DNA from: JAIRVZ01 sp031553755 | Lineage (GTDB): Bacteria > Bacteroidota > Bacteroidia > Bacteroidales > Azobacteroidaceae | Direction: 5' to 3' | Length of the DNA: 21,308 bases | NCBI GenBank assembly: GCA_031553755.1 | Contig: JAVBKZ010000115.1 | Span: forward strand, 1-21,308 | Shown here: piece by piece, positions 8,592 through 16,173 of the stretch | Layout: every line of letters starts with the position of its first letter | Numbering within the stretch: the stretch's first letter is position 1 | Notes under the pieces: generated by a model | Seen by the model: only the letters and a program-made list of their open reading frames with translations | Database searches by the model: none | What the model was told of the DNA's origin: nothing | Made by a program: the position numbers and the translations under genes

Positions 8592-8604
8592 AAGAAAAAA
8601 AATT

Positions 8605-9201
8605 ATGATGGAATTAGATGAATTGAAAAATGCTTGGACAGCTTTAGACGACAGACTAAAAAAGAACGAAATGTTAGAATCTCGAATTATCCGGGAAATG
8701 AAACAAAACAAAGCAAATAAATCTTTGAATAGATTAATATGTTTTGAAGTATTTAGTCTGATTATTTTACTTGTTTCTTTACCTATAATAATCTATGTTT
8801 TTAACGATTTTCCTGAAAAATTGTTTATTGTTCAGATTTTGAAAATTTATTTAATCGTGTTTACTCTGGTAAGTATTATTTGGTACAGCTATAAATTGTA
8901 TGGGTTGATGAAAATCAATTTATTAAATAAAATCTCGAACAATATTTATCATATAAACAATTATACGATTCAAATCAAACGAGAAAAAATCTGGATAATA
9001 ATTTGTAGCGTACCGATGGCTCTTTTGGCAATTCTTTGTTATGCTCAACTTAAAGTCCCATTCAATTTATGGATATTTATGTCTTGTATATTTCTCATAA
9101 CTATAGTATTGTGTATATGGATTTATAAAAAATTATATGACTCCAATATTCAATCCATAAAAAATAGTTTGGAAGAATTAAAAGAACTGGAAGAAGAGTA
9201 A
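8605..9201 (+). CDS. Four-helix membrane protein, possible anti-sigma partner
   Basis: I do not recognise a family. The 198-residue protein has a charged cytoplasmic N terminus of about 43 residues (acidic start MMELDELKNAW, then Lys/Arg-rich), four hydrophobic segments at about 44-66, 73-97, 129-149 and 155-174, and a charged C-terminal helix at 178-198. The start is the first of two adjacent ATGs; the second would remove one residue. It sits 13 bp after the ECF sigma gene on the same strand, the usual place for an anti-sigma factor. The N-terminal segment before the first helix could hold the sigma factor at the membrane. This role is inferred from position only. It ends 3 bp from the cas2 stop, tail to tail, and I see no terminator between them. 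Confidence 0.8.
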   Translation: MMELDELKNAWTALDDRLKKNEMLESRIIREMKQNKANKSLNRLICFEVFSLIILLVSLPIIIYVFNDFPEKLFIVQILKIYLIVFTLVSIIWYSYKLYGLMKINLLNKISNNIYHINNYTIQIKREKIWIIICSVPMALLAILCYAQLKVPFNLWIFMSCIFLITIVLCIWIYKKLYDSNIQSIKNSLEELKELEEE

Positions 9202-9204
9202 CTC

Positions 9205-9546
9205 TCAAAACAACTCCAATTGTTGCCAACCGGTTTGTTTTTCTTTTACACTTTTGCCGTAAAATAGTTCCATCATTCCAAACTGTTTATCAGTAATACA
9301 CAAAACACCAACATGCCCTTTAGGCGGAAGGAAGTTTTTTACTCGCTTGATGTGTACGTTGGCATTTTCTACACTGGGACAATGCCGAAGATAAATGGAA
9401 AACTGAAACATCGTAAAACCGTCTTTCATTAATTTTTTCCGGAAATCACTATGAATCTTCCGGTCGGTTTTTGTTTCTGTCGGTAAATCGAATAAAACCA
9501 AGACCCACATAACCCTGTATTGATTAAGCCGTGAAGACAAATTCAT
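9205..9546 (-). CDS. cas2: CRISPR-associated endonuclease Cas2
   Basis: This 113-residue protein forms, with Cas1, the complex that captures prespacers and inserts them into the array. It has the ferredoxin-like start of type II Cas2, with RLNQYRVMWVLVLFDLPTET and the conserved Asp20 at the end of the first strand, then FRKKLMKDGFTMFQFSIY and an HVGVLCITDKQF strand. Length is normal for type II. It is the last gene of the leftward operon, 48 bp after cas1. The gap holds an imperfect hairpin but no promoter match. The array it should serve starts 6.3 kb away on the other side of four unrelated genes. Confidence 0.97.
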   Translation of the reverse strand: MNLSSRLNQYRVMWVLVLFDLPTETKTDRKIHSDFRKKLMKDGFTMFQFSIYLRHCPSVENANVHIKRVKNFLPPKGHVGVLCITDKQFGMMELFYGKSVKEKQTGWQQLELF

Positions 9547-9594
9547 AATTGTTGAATTATTCGTTTATTTCTTCACAATTAAGGTAAATGGTTT

Positions 9595-10530
9595 CTATGG
9601 AAATTCCGGATATTTTATTTTTCGAGTACTTCCTTCAAAACATTGGTATAGAGAGGCTGTTGTTTGTCCGGCTGCAATCATCAATGGACTCATTTTTCCT
9701 CCTATTTTTACATCCATATCCGGAATTCTCAATAATTGTCTTTTAAGTTCAGTTGTCAACATTGTAAAGTCTTCTCCCGAATCGACAATTTGTAAAACCA
9801 CTTGGTCTACAAACGGCCGATAAGGTTCCATGATGTCATCGGCCAAGCAATAAGCGTTGTAGCGATTGTGATGGTGGATTCCGAAAGTTGGAAGCAATCC
9901 GCTGCCAACCAATGCCCGGGCAATTACGGCTCGCAATATTGCATAACCATAATTCAACAGGTTGTTCGGAGGAATACCTTCTCTTTCTCGTGTAAAATCT
10001 GGGACTTGAGGAAATGCTTCTCCCCAATAATAAGCGGCAGCCCGCGCTTCAAAGTTATCCGGATCGCCGCTTTTTACTTCATCTGCCCAACGTTTCATGT
10101 TACGAATATTGCATTTTCGGAATTTTTCTAATATAATGGCTTGGTTCGTTATTTTAGCTTTGATAGTTTGCTGCCAGAGTTGTTTTTTGAGCGGTTCGGA
10201 TGCATTGATTTGTTTATTAAATCGCTCTCCCTGTGTAGTATTTCCACAAAGAGGTAGTAATAATCCGACAGGCATCCGGCTACTATCACAAGTAATCACA
10301 GCCGTATTATTATCTAATAATTTTTCTACTAAACCATGAGTAATAGTGATTTGTTTATGATCCAATACAACCACTCCAAGGTCTTCAACAGGAAACGTTT
10401 TTTCGCTATTTCTTTTGAAAGATTCAGGAACCGTTGGATTCTTTTCCACTTCCGGAAGTTTGATAACAAGCTGCTCGTTTCTCAAACTGAGATAAGCGGG
10501 ATTTCCGAAATAAAGTGTTTTTTTGATCAT
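9595..10530 (-). CDS. cas1: Type II CRISPR-associated endonuclease Cas1
   Basis: This 311-residue integrase joins new spacers to the leader-end repeat. The metal site expected of the family is visible: Glu161 in the segment NFEARAAAYYWG, the His cluster at 219-221 in FGIHHHNRYN, and Asp231-Asp232 with Glu235 in LADDIMEPYRP. Length and these motifs match type II Cas1. The ATG at 10528-10530 lies 18 bp after the stop of gene Y, and no promoter match is seen in that gap, so it is probably read from the cas9 promoter through genes X and Y. No csn2 or cas4 is next to it. Confidence 0.98.
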   Translation of the reverse strand: MIKKTLYFGNPAYLSLRNEQLVIKLPEVEKNPTVPESFKRNSEKTFPVEDLGVVVLDHKQITITHGLVEKLLDNNTAVITCDSSRMPVGLLLPLCGNTTQGERFNKQINASEPLKKQLWQQTIKAKITNQAIILEKFRKCNIRNMKRWADEVKSGDPDNFEARAAAYYWGEAFPQVPDFTREREGIPPNNLLNYGYAILRAVIARALVGSGLLPTFGIHHHNRYNAYCLADDIMEPYRPFVDQVVLQIVDSGEDFTMLTTELKRQLLRIPDMDVKIGGKMSPLMIAAGQTTASLYQCFEGSTRKIKYPEFP

Positions 10531-10548
10531 GGGATTTGTGTGTTTTCT

Positions 10549-11343
10549 TTATGACGTGAGTATAAAAACGCCATCTCTTTCCTTATCAATAATGCCTCCT
10601 TCATAAGCACAGACGCCCATCCGTGGGGAATTTACAATTGGCATAGATGCATAATCAGCGAAATCTTCACATTTTTTTGCATGTTTTTTTGCACATTTCT
10701 CACAAAAAGTAGCCTCTTCTTCACAATCACATACTGTGCATATTTGTGTTGCAGGAAATTTTCCACAATCAGAACACATGAATTGCAAAGGTTCGTTACG
10801 AGAGAGTAAAACTATTTTTTGTATTGCTTTGATTGGGTATTCATCAATTATAGTGATAGACAATTCTGTTGAACTTCCAAAATCATATTCATATTCGAGG
10901 ACTAAACCTTTATAAAATGCATCTTTCGCTTTACGACTCATGGGGATCTCACCGGCTGATTCTTCCATCATCTTTTCGTATTTTTTTATATTTCCTTGCT
11001 CCAAATAGTCGTATGCATCAAACAAATCGAATCCAAAACCTCTTTGAGCATTTTTCGGATTTCTGAAGGCACTCATGTGTCCGCAACATTCCAACCAGAT
11101 GCCTCGCAAAAACGTATCAAGATCTTTCATCTTTGCTTCCCCATCAATCCACAAGCTGAGAAAATATGGAGTAGTTCCATAGGACTTATTGGTTTCTACT
11201 TTTACAAAGAATGATTTTCCTGTTTTTTCTGTCTCTATTTTTTCCTTTAAATGTGTCCCCAAGTGACGGTTGATTCCTGCTTTAGCAAATGTTTTATTAC
11301 AAAAAAAGCACTTGCCTTCAGATTTCATTTTTTCTTGTTTCAT
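10549..11343 (-). CDS. Gene Y: zinc-finger protein with pRiA4b ORF-3-like domain, inside the cas operon
   Basis: This 264-residue protein has three parts. Residues 12-31 form a C2H2 finger (Cys12, Cys15, His27, His31). Residues about 45-170 resemble the plasmid pRiA4b ORF-3 domain, with FLRGIWLECCGHMSAF and the hallmark LEYEYDFGSSTELSI at 149-163. The C-terminal part is Cys-rich (Cys180, 183, 192, 195, 197, 204, 207, His211, Cys215), probably binding two zinc ions in a B-box- or ribbon-like fold, and ends in a conserved-looking MPIVNSPRMGVCAYEG. The pRiA4b domain has no firm biochemical role. The gene starts 20 bp after gene X and ends 18 bp before cas1, all leftward. Nucleic-acid binding is likely from the fingers, but a CRISPR function is inference from position. 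Confidence 0.85.
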   Translation of the reverse strand: MKQEKMKSEGKCFFCNKTFAKAGINRHLGTHLKEKIETEKTGKSFFVKVETNKSYGTTPYFLSLWIDGEAKMKDLDTFLRGIWLECCGHMSAFRNPKNAQRGFGFDLFDAYDYLEQGNIKKYEKMMEESAGEIPMSRKAKDAFYKGLVLEYEYDFGSSTELSITIIDEYPIKAIQKIVLLSRNEPLQFMCSDCGKFPATQICTVCDCEEEATFCEKCAKKHAKKCEDFADYASMPIVNSPRMGVCAYEGGIIDKERDGVFILTS

Positions 11344-11363
11344 CGTTTTTTTATTTTTAGTTG

Positions 11364-12200
11364 TTATTCTAACTCTAACCTGTCCTTTCCTGAGGGTAAA
11401 AAATTGTCCTTACTTACAATTTTCTTTCCTGTTTTTGCTTCTAATTCTTTTCGGGCATTTTTTGCAATTGAACCTCCTTTTTTACCAACTTTAGCATTTT
11501 CAATCAATCCTGTAGCTTTTTCGCTTTCTGCGATTTGCCGGGTTGATAATTCAGCCAATGCTGTAAATATCAATTCTGCTTCCGACATGTGATCGCGTAG
11601 ATTTTGTGTTTTCAGATCTTTCAAATCTTTATGTTCTTTCACAGTCAAATCGCTCCATTCTTTATGAATAATATTTGTCAATAATGCAAATTCATCCTGT
11701 TTTTCAACTCCGGCAGATTTCCAATAATCAGTCAATTTATTTCGTGTTTCCTGACCAGTCATCCGTTGTTGAATCCATTTTTCGCTTCTGCCCAATCGTT
11801 TCCAGTTTTCACGTGCACGTTCCAGACTTTGTTCCGGATTGGCAATTTCCTGCATTCGTTCATAACCAACTTTGGCCAACCATTGTTTGAAGGGTTCTGC
11901 TTTGGGAGAAGGAATAGACTGTATAATGCGGAGAAGTCCTTCTGCATCAGCAATGTCGGTTTCTCTCATTTTTCCATCGAGAGCTTTTAATTTCAATTGT
12001 CGACAAATTGTCGACAATTCAATTCCATCATCAGATTTTACTCGTTTCTTCATTTTAAACCAATAATCTCTGGGATTGACACTATCAGTTAAAGCCTCTA
12101 CTACATCAACTACCGAAAAATACCATTTTTCTTCTTTTTCATCCCAGTGACTGCGAATTTTCTTTTCTTCAAAAAGTTTAATTGAATTGTCTTGTTTCAT
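11364..12200 (-). CDS. Gene X: BRO-N/DinD-like protein, inside the cas operon
   Basis: This 278-residue protein begins with a BRO-N-type DNA-binding domain (about 5-118), seen in WYFSVVDVVEALTDS at 26-40, RDYWFKMKKR at 44-53 and AEGLLRIIQSIPSPKAEPF at 86-104. The C-terminal part (about 120-272) includes GKKGGSIAKNARKELEAKTG at 239-258 and resembles the tail of DinD, a LexA-controlled protein of similar length (about 275 residues) shown in E. coli to inhibit RecA-mediated strand exchange. BRO-N proteins are also common in phages as antirepressors. The ATG at 12198-12200 lies 11 bp after the cas9 stop, so co-transcription with cas9 is likely. Candidate roles are regulation of the operon or control of recombination at Cas9 breaks; neither is shown by the sequence. 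Confidence 0.88.
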   Translation of the reverse strand: MKQDNSIKLFEEKKIRSHWDEKEEKWYFSVVDVVEALTDSVNPRDYWFKMKKRVKSDDGIELSTICRQLKLKALDGKMRETDIADAEGLLRIIQSIPSPKAEPFKQWLAKVGYERMQEIANPEQSLERARENWKRLGRSEKWIQQRMTGQETRNKLTDYWKSAGVEKQDEFALLTNIIHKEWSDLTVKEHKDLKDLKTQNLRDHMSEAELIFTALAELSTRQIAESEKATGLIENAKVGKKGGSIAKNARKELEAKTGKKIVSKDNFLPSGKDRLELE

Positions 12201-12211
12201 AGTTTTTTGTT

Positions 12212-15200
12212 TTAGCTGTTATTTGTAATAATTTTCCCAAGATTGTTGATTGAAACTTTTATCGGATTTAACATAAGAAGAGTACTTATACTTTTAATGC
12301 GAAAATATCTCTTGGATAATTTTGTTACTTCCGAATCTTCCAATTTTGTCTCCAAATGATGCCGGAATACATAATCGCTATTTGTAATTTTTTGAGTTCT
12401 GTACAAATATTTACTAATCAAAGTATAATTATTTTGCTCAATGGCCATATCAAATACCTCTTTATTCATACCTAATACAAACATTTCATTTTGTTGCAAA
12501 CTTAATTCAAATGACCATTTGTCATCAGGTAATTTAGTAGTAAAACTTTCCGGATAATTTTCCGGATTTAACAATACCTTATCCCAAATGTTTGAAGGAT
12601 TTCTAATAATTATCGGTAATCCGTATTTTTTGCGTTCAACAGCATGCCAAAAGGTACAAACATGTTCTTGTCTTTTTCCGGATTCATCTATATAAATTGC
12701 GATGTGATGATTATTGCCTGGCTTTACATATCCGATATCATTTCCATTTTCATCTTTTTTTACAGGAACAACAGCTGAAAGTCCTGTAAAACAACGAACC
12801 GTTTTAATCGGAATTCGTTTCTCTTCGTTGAACCAAACCGGATTTTTTTCTAAATCTTTGAACGCTTCTTTTTCTTTTCCACCAAACAAAGAAAGCCTAT
12901 TTTGCAAAATTTTCCTGAGGTAAATATCAACAACGCTGTCAATGTCCTTAGCCTTGAATCCTTCCAATGGGTATTTGATTACATACTCATCTTTATAACA
13001 CCTCCCATACTCAAGTATTTGTATTTTCTCCGCATCCAAATAAATGGGATCTTTTTTCAATGAAGCCAATGCTTTTTTTGCGTCACCTTCAAATTCGCCC
13101 AAACGCTCTTCAACTAATTTCCGAATTTGATTTTTGAATATCAGGTGTGGATTTTCAAACAAGTATTTAATTGGTTTTTGAGGTTCTGTAGTTTTTATTT
13201 TTCCATAAATGGAATCTTCGCTTAAGGCACCTCGTGGAATAATAATACTTTCTTGTACTACTTGTTTCCTCCCATTAATTTTTATTTTTCGTTTTCCGGT
13301 AGTAGCAACTTTCTTTCCGGATTTGAAAGATATGAGAATTTTTGCTGCTTCAGTTTCGATCTCTTGTGTTGTAAATGGTTTTTGTTCGTAAATGTATGTT
13401 TCAAGTAAGTTTTTCTTTTCTCTACTTTCTGCAAGTGTACTTTGAACCTCTTTGTACATTTCTTCACGTGTCAGTTGTGAACTGAGCGTGTTTATCCGTT
13501 GGATATATCCTTGTTTAGTACAGGCAATGACCAGTGCATCAATCGCATGATGTCGATGATCATCTCGCTTTGTCCAACCTTTGATTTCTTCTTTTTTATG
13601 AATCTGTCCGTTTGATTCATATTCATTGATTTCGGTCAATCTTAATTCTCTGTATTTGGGAAGTTGAAGATTCATCAACACTTCATTCCAACCCCAAGTT
13701 CGGCGTAAAAACTCAGTAACACTTCCTCCTGTTGCCCAAACATTATAACACACTTTTTGCAAAATTCCCATTGATTTCCGGGCAATGTATTGACTTTCTC
13801 TTAATTGTCTGTCGATGAAACTTTCCCAAAGTTTCTTATCTGCTTCAGTTGTTTTTCCTTTAGCTTTCCGCTCAAGGTATGCTTTGTGTGATGCTAATAA
13901 TTTTGTATATTTTGTATAATTGATAATCCGGTTGTCATATAGAAGTTTGACTCTTTCAATATAAGCATTAAATTCTTCATCAGATTTTGTTTGCATGAAA
14001 TCGTAGGCGGTCATATTCTTTTTATCCGTATTGCATTTCCGGTGGGAAAGCGTTTTATTGCTTTGAGAATCATCAAATAACAATGCTTTGGGAATAATGT
14101 GTTCGATATCGACTTCATCTCCGCGAAGAGTAGAGGTCAAACTGATGGGTTGTCCACAATAAATACATTTGGCGTGTATTTTTTTGTCTTCACCATCAAT
14201 CTCGTGAAACAATCTCCATTTTATAATATTGTTGCGAGAGGCACGAATACCATGTTCCGCCCATTCTTCTTTTATTTCATCGGCAATTGAAGCATTCTCT
14301 CTTTCTCTTTTGGTATTCGATTTATATGCTTCATTACGTTCGTCCTTGCTTTGCTTTAACTCACGGGCAAGTTCTACGCGAATTTCGTCCTCTTTTCCAA
14401 ATGCTCCGTATTCAGCAATAATTGCATTTACCAGGTTAATCATCTGATTTAGGATTTTTTCCACAATAGGTTGACGCAGGCTGTTTTTTTCGAGTAGCTT
14501 TAATTGAGATGCTAAGTTTTTACTCAATTGCTCGTCTTTCGTCAATGAATCGGAATGATTATAACCGGCAAAAGAAGCTGCCTCGCTATACTGATAGCCC
14601 TCCACCAAGTATGGTAATATTTTTCGCATGCATTTTACGGAACGATTTCCAAACGCTTGTTTTGTAAAATCAATGGAAGATAATTTATTTGCAACTTCAG
14701 AAGGAATATTAAACCGTTTGATAAGAGCATTAGCACATTCTTCTTTATCATTGATGGAATAAATGGTATGCCATAATTGATAGAAAGGTTGACGTTCAAT
14801 ATCGTCAGAAATAACTTTAGTTTTATTTGTTTCAATAATTTCTCCGTTTTTTTTATCAACTAAATATGTTTCTTTTTCATTTTCAAGTATTTTCAAATCG
14901 AATTGAAACAGATGAGCAAAGTCGGGTGGATTATCAAAACATTTTAAAATCTGCGTTTTAGTCAGATTTCCTTGTAGACCCTTACCAAGTTGTTTATTGC
15001 CAAACCAACCATCGTCTTTCTTCAGTTTCAATATTTTAAATAGTTCTGAGTAGCTTAATTGGGAATTATTATCCAAATAAGTAAAAATTTCTTGTTTCTG
15101 TTCCGGAGAGATTACAAATATTTCATTGTGTTTATTCTTCAACGTAATGTTGTTAATCGTTTCCCAGATTTTGCATATTTGAAATAGTGGAGAAGTTTTG

Positions 15201-15991
15201 GGAGCAACTTTTGGTCCGGCAAAAATATCTTTTCCTTCTTTTGTTTTTGTCCAAAATCCTTCAAATTCACATACCGAAACTAATCCCTTTTGTGATTTTA
15301 ATTTTCGTTGGTAGTAAATAATTTCATTACGAACGACATGAATAAATTCATCAGTTAAAATATCAGGATAGAAATTTTGTTGTGTCTTCAAAATCGCATC
15401 AAATTCTTCGATGTAGGCATCTCGAGGAAATACCTGTTGTTTGATTCTGTAAGTATCCTCTTTTAATAATTCTTCATAAAAATATTGCCCGATTGTCTGA
15501 TTTTTCTCTTTCAATTTATCATGACGGGATTTAACTTCTGCAACGTATTCTGTGTCTTTCTTATCTAAATTGGCATCGCTTCTACTGCTTTTATACCCTC
15601 TTTTTTGATTGAGGTGAAATAAAATCCGACCCAATTCAGGCAAAGATAATTGTTCGGATGCTGCTTTTGAGCGTAATTTCCATAGCTCGACTTTAGGAAG
15701 TTTTATCAGACTTTCATCAGGAAGCAATTTTTTTAGACGCAATTCTTCGATCAAAAAGGAACGACGTAGTTGATAACGGTCATATCCCTTTCGTTGGGTT
15801 CGTTTTTCTGTCCGTTTCTGATTTTTTGAAATTGCATTACCTTTAGAAAATTCGTTTTGATCATCAGAATTTAATGGAATTATTCTCGATCCCATCGCTA
15901 TAATCCTAATAGGAATACCATTTTCATCAATTTCAATCAATGCCCAACCGATGGAGGTGGTTCCTAAATCTAGTCCTAGTATTTTTTTCAT
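12212..15991 (-). CDS. cas9: CRISPR-associated endonuclease Cas9, type II-C
   Basis: This 1259-residue protein is the RNA-guided double-strand DNA nuclease. In order: RuvC-I ILGLDLGTTSIGWAL with Asp8; an Arg-rich bridge helix at about 55-80 (KNQKRTEKRTQRKGYDRYQL); the recognition lobe; RuvC-II IRVELARELKQ with Glu540; an HNH domain with His631 in DIEHIIP and Asn654, plus Cys609, Cys612 and Cys653 that could bind zinc; RuvC-III HHRHHAIDALVIA with His815 and Asp818; and a C-terminal PAM-interacting region. All catalytic residues are present, so it should be active. The absence of csn2 and cas4 supports II-C, although two other genes separate cas9 from cas1. It starts at ATG 15989-15991, about 25 bp after a candidate promoter that opposes the tracrRNA promoter. 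The PAM cannot be read from the sequence. Confidence 0.99.
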   Translation of the reverse strand: MKKILGLDLGTTSIGWALIEIDENGIPIRIIAMGSRIIPLNSDDQNEFSKGNAISKNQKRTEKRTQRKGYDRYQLRRSFLIEELRLKKLLPDESLIKLPKVELWKLRSKAASEQLSLPELGRILFHLNQKRGYKSSRSDANLDKKDTEYVAEVKSRHDKLKEKNQTIGQYFYEELLKEDTYRIKQQVFPRDAYIEEFDAILKTQQNFYPDILTDEFIHVVRNEIIYYQRKLKSQKGLVSVCEFEGFWTKTKEGKDIFAGPKVAPKTSPLFQICKIWETINNITLKNKHNEIFVISPEQKQEIFTYLDNNSQLSYSELFKILKLKKDDGWFGNKQLGKGLQGNLTKTQILKCFDNPPDFAHLFQFDLKILENEKETYLVDKKNGEIIETNKTKVISDDIERQPFYQLWHTIYSINDKEECANALIKRFNIPSEVANKLSSIDFTKQAFGNRSVKCMRKILPYLVEGYQYSEAASFAGYNHSDSLTKDEQLSKNLASQLKLLEKNSLRQPIVEKILNQMINLVNAIIAEYGAFGKEDEIRVELARELKQSKDERNEAYKSNTKRERENASIADEIKEEWAEHGIRASRNNIIKWRLFHEIDGEDKKIHAKCIYCGQPISLTSTLRGDEVDIEHIIPKALLFDDSQSNKTLSHRKCNTDKKNMTAYDFMQTKSDEEFNAYIERVKLLYDNRIINYTKYTKLLASHKAYLERKAKGKTTEADKKLWESFIDRQLRESQYIARKSMGILQKVCYNVWATGGSVTEFLRRTWGWNEVLMNLQLPKYRELRLTEINEYESNGQIHKKEEIKGWTKRDDHRHHAIDALVIACTKQGYIQRINTLSSQLTREEMYKEVQSTLAESREKKNLLETYIYEQKPFTTQEIETEAAKILISFKSGKKVATTGKRKIKINGRKQVVQESIIIPRGALSEDSIYGKIKTTEPQKPIKYLFENPHLIFKNQIRKLVEERLGEFEGDAKKALASLKKDPIYLDAEKIQILEYGRCYKDEYVIKYPLEGFKAKDIDSVVDIYLRKILQNRLSLFGGKEKEAFKDLEKNPVWFNEEKRIPIKTVRCFTGLSAVVPVKKDENGNDIGYVKPGNNHHIAIYIDESGKRQEHVCTFWHAVERKKYGLPIIIRNPSNIWDKVLLNPENYPESFTTKLPDDKWSFELSLQQNEMFVLGMNKEVFDMAIEQNNYTLISKYLYRTQKITNSDYVFRHHLETKLEDSEVTKLSKRYFRIKSISTLLMLNPIKVSINNLGKIITNNS

Positions 15992-16020
15992 AATATCATA
16001 ATATTCATTTTAAGAAGTCC

Positions 16021-16051
16021 TAAAATTAAAAACAAAATAATCATTAACAAA
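16021..16051 (-). promoter_or_regulatory. Probable cas9 operon promoter
   Basis: Read leftward, TTTG (16051-16048) is followed after exactly 19 bp by TAATTTTA (16028-16021), one mismatch from TAnnTTTG. A start near 16014 would give a leader of about 22 bases before the cas9 ATG. The -33 box lies inside the palindrome at 16034-16071, mirror-placed to the tracrRNA -33 box. Confidence 0.6.
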
Positions 16052-16071
16052 ATTTTGCTAATGATTATTTT
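16034..16071. promoter_or_regulatory. 38-bp near-palindrome between cas9 and tracrRNA, candidate operator
   Basis: The two 19-bp arms are complementary at 18 positions; the only mismatch is A16047 against C16058. The centre is CAAAATTTTG (16048-16057), flanked by AATAATCATTA (16036-16046) and TAATGATTATT (16059-16069). It holds the -33 boxes of both divergent promoters. It is too symmetric and too well placed to be only a promoter pair; a dimeric regulator binding here would control both. It is unlikely to be a terminator because no transcript should cross it. Confidence 0.7.
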
Positions 16072-16084
16072 ATCCCTATATTTG
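16054..16084 (+). promoter_or_regulatory. tracrRNA promoter
   Basis: TTTG (16054-16057), a 19-bp spacer and TATATTTG (16077-16084) match the Bacteroidota consensus exactly. The expected start, about 5-7 bases downstream, is 16089-16091, which is the first base of the anti-repeat. Confidence 0.88.
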
Positions 16085-16088
16085 TTCC

Positions 16089-16167
16089 ACAAATTTGAAG
16101 GAATTCACAATAAGGATTATTCCGTTGTGAAAACATCTAAAGCGGGGGTGATACCTCGCTTTTTTTT
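16089..16167 (+). ncRNA. tracrRNA
   Basis: The 5' end pairs with the CRISPR repeat: 16089-16099 (ACAAATTTGAA) with repeat positions 24-14, G16100-G16101 with positions 13-12 (one wobble), 16102-16110 (AATTCACAA) with positions 10-2, and T16111 with G1 as a wobble. Only G11 of the repeat is left bulged, giving about 23 pairs. After this comes a small nexus-like stem (GGA and TCC around TTAT, 16114-16123), a linker, and a terminator hairpin at 16139-16162. Its predicted length is about 79 nt. It lies between cas9 and flavodoxin, opposite in direction to both, and needs RNase III for processing in standard type II systems. CACAA at 16106-16110 can also pair with TTGTG at 16125-16129 within the free RNA. 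Confidence 0.93.
16139..16167 (+). terminator. Intrinsic terminator of the tracrRNA
   Basis: AAAGCG (16139-16144) pairs with CGCTTT (16157-16162) and GGGT (16146-16149) with ACCT (16153-16156), one G bulged, loop GAT, followed by T residues to 16167. It ends 6 bp before the flavodoxin stop codon, which reads the other way, so the hairpin may also slow leftward transcription leaving flavodoxin before it enters the tracrRNA region. Confidence 0.88.
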
Positions 16168-16173
16168 ATATTA

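Noticed and set aside
9572..9584. TTCACAATTAAGG in the cas1-cas2 gap resembles part of the tracrRNA (16104-16115)
   Set aside because: The match is about 12 bases with an inserted base, lacks the rest of the anti-repeat, and has no promoter or terminator, so a second tracrRNA is not supported.
10549..12200. Genes X and Y as a toxin-antitoxin pair
   Set aside because: Both are about 270 residues, longer than usual for such pairs, and neither shows a toxin fold by eye.
9205..15991. Subtype II-A or II-B
   Set aside because: No csn2 or cas4 is present, and the extra genes X and Y resemble neither.
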